64,000 bases of DNA, taken from NCBI GenBank assembly GCA_947650285.1, contig CANTFL010000106.1, positions 248,001 through 312,000 of the forward strand. Reading direction: 5' to 3'. The notes below the pieces were generated by a model. The model searched no databases. It saw only the letters and a program-made list of their open reading frames with translations, and was not told the DNA's origin. This document shows positions 59,501 through 64,000 of this stretch, in pieces. Made by a program: the position numbers and the translations under genes. This DNA comes from Hyaloperonospora brassicae (taxonomy: Eukaryota > Oomycota > Peronosporomycetes > Peronosporales > Peronosporaceae). Position 1 is the first letter of the stretch, and every line of letters begins with the position of its first letter.

Positions 59501-61559
59501 CTATAGTACTCACGGCTGCGAAATGTTTACACGTATCCAAAAGACATGTTGTTTATCGTCTTTTGCGGGTAAATGCATCGCAACATAATACATAACGGCT
59601 ATATGTCGCCGCTGATGAGGATTCATCAGGAGCGCTTTCGGCGGCTGTCCATTCATTTAGTAGGACATGAACTGTTGCGATGATGACGTCGAATGTATTG
59701 TCCTTCAAATTTCTTGGCAAAAATGAAAAAGGATAAGGCACAAGAAAAGGTTTACAAACGAAAGACGTATCATGTACCAGATCCAAAAGGAAAAGCCTTG
59801 AAAATGAAGGCATTGTATCGTACCTCCTTTGCTTGATACATGACGTGCAGGGCCTAGGTTTATTCAATGCTCTTACGGCGACACATTTCTTTTGTTCATC
59901 CTCACTCACATCATCTCTATTTTCAGGTGATGTTATGGTGTATCGATGCTTCTACCAGTGTGCATTGTGGCCGAGTAAGGATTTACCTCATGGTCAGCCT
60001 CGACTTTGATGGCCACAACTGTATCATTTCGTGTAAAAACATCCGTTCTTGCAAGGGTCTTCAACGGCCTGGTGTCGATGACCTCATCCCAAGCACCGTT
60101 GCAGTTTCTACCAATTCCAGCAGAATACTAAGGTCCGCTTATATGAACTCTGTCGTCATGTTTTCGAAGACTATCGAAGCTCACTCGAATTGTTATGTTC
60201 TTTAATTAATTCAGCAAGATGACTCACCTTGTTGCTGTACTAAGTCGATACCACAACATAGATCTGTGATTTTGTATATATCAACACAATCTTTCGACTA
60301 TGCAGACTACCTACAAATGCTTCACCTCTAAATTAATCTTATTTGTCAGATAATTGGCCACCACCGACCCACCACTCGTTCTTTTGAATTCGCTGGACCA
60401 CTATCCCAACAAGAGATTTTCATGTGCCTCTCATGATATTATGAACTGTTTGTATGCCCTTGGATCAGTTCCGTCTATAGTGAACACGGATCGTCTAGAT
60501 TTTTTAGTACCATCTTCATTTTACCCCACCACCCGTTCTGTTTCCCCTCTAACAGATCGCCTCCGTCCGTTATCACTCCTACTAATCCTTCGGGAAGTTC
60601 CTGTGGAAGACGTCCAATCTGCCGTGGTAATTATTTTTGCCTTGTGGGAGATAGGACGATCGCTCTGGACACATGAATGAATCTATTTTCTCTTTAGTAG
60701 TTGAATCGGGAAGCTATTTGCGTGGAGATCGCTTGCAGGAAGAGATCAATTTATTTATAGACGACTTCTTTGTACGTTTTCTTCGTTCAGCGCCATCATG
60801 ATATACTACACGACCAGTACATTAAGGCATCACATTTCTACCACTATTGCCAGTGGTACCCCCTTTCTGATTGAGAGCCTCAGTTCACGGCAGAGATGTT
60901 TGGTATATTTTTCTCTCGTAAAACACAGCTCGATGTGCAGACTTCGGATCGTACGAAAATATATATTTTAGAATGTGCGCATATTGAACTATCGATCGAT
61001 TTTTCCAAACGTACGCTTCTACATAACCGAGTAAAGCTGGGAGTTTGTCGGACGACGAGTTTGCCATGAGCAAGTCCGTACATACTTCCACATCAAATAC
61101 GCAGCTCTTTGCAAAAGGCTTGCGCCATGATTAGTGAACCTTACGAGAGGATGATACAATAAGGCTCTCATTTGAAGCAAATTGACATACCCCCGACGCC
61201 AAGGACACGTATTAATATGGAATCAACATCGATGGTTATATATAACATCAATGGAAATAAAAATATCGCTTACCTTAATGATAATGGCGATGCTAAGAAT
61301 TCTAGCATCGCCAGTGACTATACCAGAGAGGACGATGACTCCCTCACTGACAAAGAGAAATGCCTCTACGTATTGCTCAAAGGCGCAAAGAATGATATAA
61401 AAGGTAATCCGTAACGGGGGCTAGAACGACCCGTACTCAGTTTACACGTACGTTTGAGGAAACTTCAAGCTCAATTATAAGGTATTACATAAATTTAGCT
61501 ATGTCTATATTTTTGTCTTTTTGAATCCTAAGTACGAAATGATTGTCTTGGAATCAATG
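56574..61559. other. AT-rich gene-free tract between Gypsy relics
   Basis: No gene is seen. A possible further Gypsy trace, the LSAD-like segment near 57200, is too weak to call. Frames up to about 118 codons (59553-59909 minus, 59867-60205 plus, 60354-60680 plus) are unrecognised. A small palindrome of 10-bp arms lies at 61287-61313. Confidence 0.45.
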
Positions 61560-62056
61560 GGAACCATTCGATTTACGTCTTGATATGTTACTGGCTAATA
61601 CAGGTCTATCTCCATATATCCCGCGTAAAATATACACTGCTGGTCCGCTAATTTGGATGTAGCTCTCCTACTTAAGAAACATGAAATCTTAATCAGAGCT
61701 ACTTATGCGACGGGGTGACACACGAAACAATCTAGTAGGGACAATGTGTATGGCAAGAGAAGCAGTGTTGTATTCTGTTCAAAATTTCATCGCGGAAGCG
61801 GTTGGTTGGCAAAGAAAAAGATATGACAAAATTGGAAGAGGAGACGGTTCCGTCGTATACTACATATGGCTCAGTCCGACTATATAACTTACGACTACCT
61901 GGACAAGTCGTGACAAATGTGGGCGGAAGTAAACTACTGACCAAAGAACTCGGCATATTTCGAAAGATACGTCGCATATCAAAGGAATATACGATTGAGC
62001 TGCCACGAAGGACTTGCAAGAGTTTAACGTTAAATGTGGGGCACTTCTGCTTGTAA
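61560..62056 (+). mobile_element. Ty3/Gypsy integrase C-terminal relic
   Basis: Pieces in the order of a Gypsy integrase end are read in different frames. ANTGLSPYIPR (about 61597-61626) matches the TGLTPF block. Next is VQNFIAEAVGWQRKRYDKIGRG (from about 61780). Then, one frame over, comes LPGQVVTNVGGSKLL (from about 61890), running into FRKIRRISKEYTIELPRR and ending at stop 62054. These correspond to the linker and the small barrel (PF.I...G..Y.L.LP) that closes Gypsy polyproteins. Frameshifts between pieces show decay. The distance from the reverse transcriptase relic (over 5 kb) exceeds the usual spacing, so the two may be different copies. Confidence 0.65.
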
Positions 62057-63224
62057 TGTCAACGCGAAACTTCTTGGACGTTGATGATACTCTGAAACGC
62101 ATGATCCTCAAGTGTGTCAAGTTTCAGGCATCCTATCTGGTCGTAAAGAATTATATTTCTTCACTTATCTCGACATAACCTAAGAAGATGCTGCTACCTC
62201 GTCATAAAGAAAGCACATCCTCGTTTATGTGAAATTGTGAAGAAGCATTTAGCACGGTCGTCGCGATGAATTTAAAAAGTAAACGTAGGGTCAAGATTCA
62301 GTCCAACCATAAATGCTCTCTTCAGTCACCGTCTTCTCAGTCACAGATTTGCTTGATGACTTTTTGTCGAAGAAGCGCCTCGGATAGCAAACAATCATCG
62401 GAAGGGACGATTATGAATCCGCGACTAGTCTATTGGTAATACTCGAAGTCGCGATTACATATGCGCGACTACATAATGTTTTAACTCACTTCATCAATCA
62501 AGGTTTTGAAGTCGAAAACTTATGTAGGCTAAGACTAGCAAAAGTGATTGCGAACTAAGGACCTACATTTATATGCATACTTTGTATGCTGCTAAAACTA
62601 GCGATCTTACCTTGCTTCCATAGGCTTAGCAATATGTTCCGTGCCTGATGCTACATCCAACTCTTCCGAATTTATTATAGCGTTTTTGGCCATCGTTGCA
62701 CTTAGGAATTGTACCCACGACCAATGCAGCGGCCGAACTACCTACATGTAATAGTCACCTCGTAAACTTGCAACGATAGATGTTGCAACCTTATCGGTAG
62801 CATCAAACGGCATATGACTTCCCTCTTCTTGGACTTTAGACGCCGTCTCAGCATATGAACGCATTCGCAAAGCCCCGTTCTTATTGATTTGGGAGCACAG
62901 TGCATGGATTTTTAATCATGCGATATCAACAGAAAATGGGTCGGGTCAGACTTACAAGTGCTCCAATTCCCAACGTGATCAAACAGTAGTCACTATGTAA
63001 CTACAATGTTATCAATAAGTCGATAAAGTGACGGATGGTTGGGGGTGTAATGTGCTGGGATGAATCCGTTACATGTCATTGACACCAAAATTGTGTCAAC
63101 TAAGTATATCGTCAATATCATTGACAATATTCTCCAGTATTTACCTTGCCAGGTAATCATTATGCTAATGTTATCGTCGAATGTATTATTTGACACTACT
63201 CCGCTTATTGATTGATAGGGCTGT
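62057..63224. other. Gene-free AT-rich segment downstream of Gypsy relic
   Basis: No gene or repeat is recognised. It would correspond to the 3' part of the decayed element between integrase and LTR, if the LTR-like repeats at 63.2 kb belong to it. Confidence 0.4.
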
Positions 63225-63510
63225 TATACCAACCACCTTAATAACCAATAGCTGCTAGACGCGCGCAACGGGTGGCGAGCAATTATAGCTATGATGAACG
63301 TGTAGTTGGACATTTTGAAAGTAAAACAAAAGAGACTTGATCAGAGACTTTTCTATGCGTCAAATGCAGCTTTATCATTCCCTTCTGATAATGTCTGCTC
63401 GTTTAGTAGACTTACCTTCCTCTGCACGTACAATGTTCGTGAGGTTACGAGGCACCAGCTTACTTTGTGTCAATGTAGGTAGCCTTTACTGAGTCGGCAC
63501 GATCGTCGGT
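63225..63510 (+). repeat. Dispersed LTR-like repeat, copy 2
   Basis: It shares GCTGCTAGACGCGCGCAA exactly with copy 1 (here at about 63251-63268). The 3' block running from CTCGTTTAGTA through CCTTCCTCTGCACGTACAA to GAGTCGG matches the 33-kb copy closely, at nearly the same spacing. It lies about 1.2 kb after the Gypsy integrase relic. Confidence 0.65.
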
Positions 63511-63704
63511 GCCCTGTTTCACGTCTGTTTCTCATAATGCCTGCCTACTTGCTTCTTATATGCTTAACAACTTTGTATCGGGGTGACCCTGTTACATTCT
63601 ATCGGCATCTGCAAGAATGGACAATCAAGAATATTATGTTAAGGGTTCTATCAACAATATTGCTACCTACAGTGATATTGTCGCATGAACCAAGGCTTCA
63701 CCCA

Positions 63705-64000
63705 TTGGTTGATATACGCCATTGCATCAACCCACCGATCGCTGATTGACGCGCGCAATGGGTGGTGGGTGAGTAGACGTCACTGTACATGGTTGTTTAT
63801 CATTTTTCTTGAGCTTGTACGAATTGATGAGATTTAGGACTTAACTGTCTTCAAGCATAGTTTTACTTTTCCTATTACTGAGCGTTGGCTTTAGTGGTAA
63901 CACCTTTCTTTGCGTGCGTGTAAGCGAGGTAGCAAGGCATTAGGCCCCACTGTTGCCAGTAAGGATCAGCTACGTACTGTAGTCAGTACGTAGTCATCAA
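63705..64000 (+). repeat. Dispersed LTR-like repeat, copy 3 (may run past the edge)
   Basis: The core GACGCGCGCAATGGGTGGT (about 63749-63767) and a more diverged 3' block (around 63885-63990) follow the same order as copies 1 and 2. It starts about 480 bp after copy 2. Near its end is a palindrome with 10-bp arms (63970-63979 and 63984-63993, CTACGTACTG and its complement). The window ends before its right boundary can be set. Confidence 0.55.

Noticed and set aside
1..64000. RXLR or Crinkler effector genes, tRNA genes, CRISPR arrays
   Set aside because: No frame with a signal peptide followed by RxLR..EER or LFLAK was found. T-loop-like strings (for example near 57498) lacked a foldable cloverleaf. 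No regularly spaced identical repeats typical of CRISPR occur.

Overview
The window is nuclear DNA of a eukaryote, most likely an oomycete of the downy mildew/Phytophthora kind. Intron-free or intron-poor genes of about 50-55% GC (AGPS-, CCDC93-, GPD1-, C2- and TOM1/THH1-like) sit in islands between long AT-richer tracts. Introns are short (48-200 nt) with GT..AG ends. The tracts hold decayed Ty1/Copia, Ty3/Gypsy and pogo/Tigger-like relics. The taxon is inferred from gene structure, gene content and repeat style; no rRNA or other marker gene is present.

Layout. 1-2.3 kb: GC-rich repeat-bearing DNA and a C2-domain gene (minus strand). 2.3-21.4 kb: gene-poor DNA with a Copia integrase relic (about 5.85-6.35 kb), a pogo/Tigger-type transposon with a broken transposase (6.6-8.6 kb), a perfect 22-bp-arm hairpin (11.6 kb), a minisatellite (12.2-12.4 kb) and a second hairpin (18.3 kb). 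21.9-47.9 kb: the gene island. It holds a seven-helix TOM1/THH1-like membrane protein, alkylglycerone-phosphate synthase, a divergently placed CCDC93 homologue, NAD-dependent glycerol-3-phosphate dehydrogenase, an alpha/beta hydrolase, two small spliced genes of unknown function, a three-exon Rab5/Rab22-type GTPase and a three-exon SmpB homologue. 48-64 kb: mostly gene-free DNA with minisatellites and relics of Gypsy reverse transcriptase and integrase. A roughly 280-bp dispersed LTR-like repeat occurs three times in the window (33.0, 63.2 and 63.7 kb).

Functional themes. AGPS and GPD1 both act on the dihydroxyacetone-phosphate branch of glycerolipid and ether-lipid synthesis. CCDC93 (CCC complex, endosomal recycling) and the Rab5/Rab22-like GTPase both point to early endosomes. 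The standout is the nuclear SmpB gene, the protein partner of tmRNA in bacterial trans-translation. It is recoverable only after removing two introns and has an arginine-rich N-terminal extension suited to mitochondrial import.

Method limits. Many open frames begin at GTG or TTG; starts here were moved to the first ATG. Splice sites were read by eye from reading frame, GT..AG ends and family conservation. Long antisense frames inside the GC-rich genes were left out as shadows.
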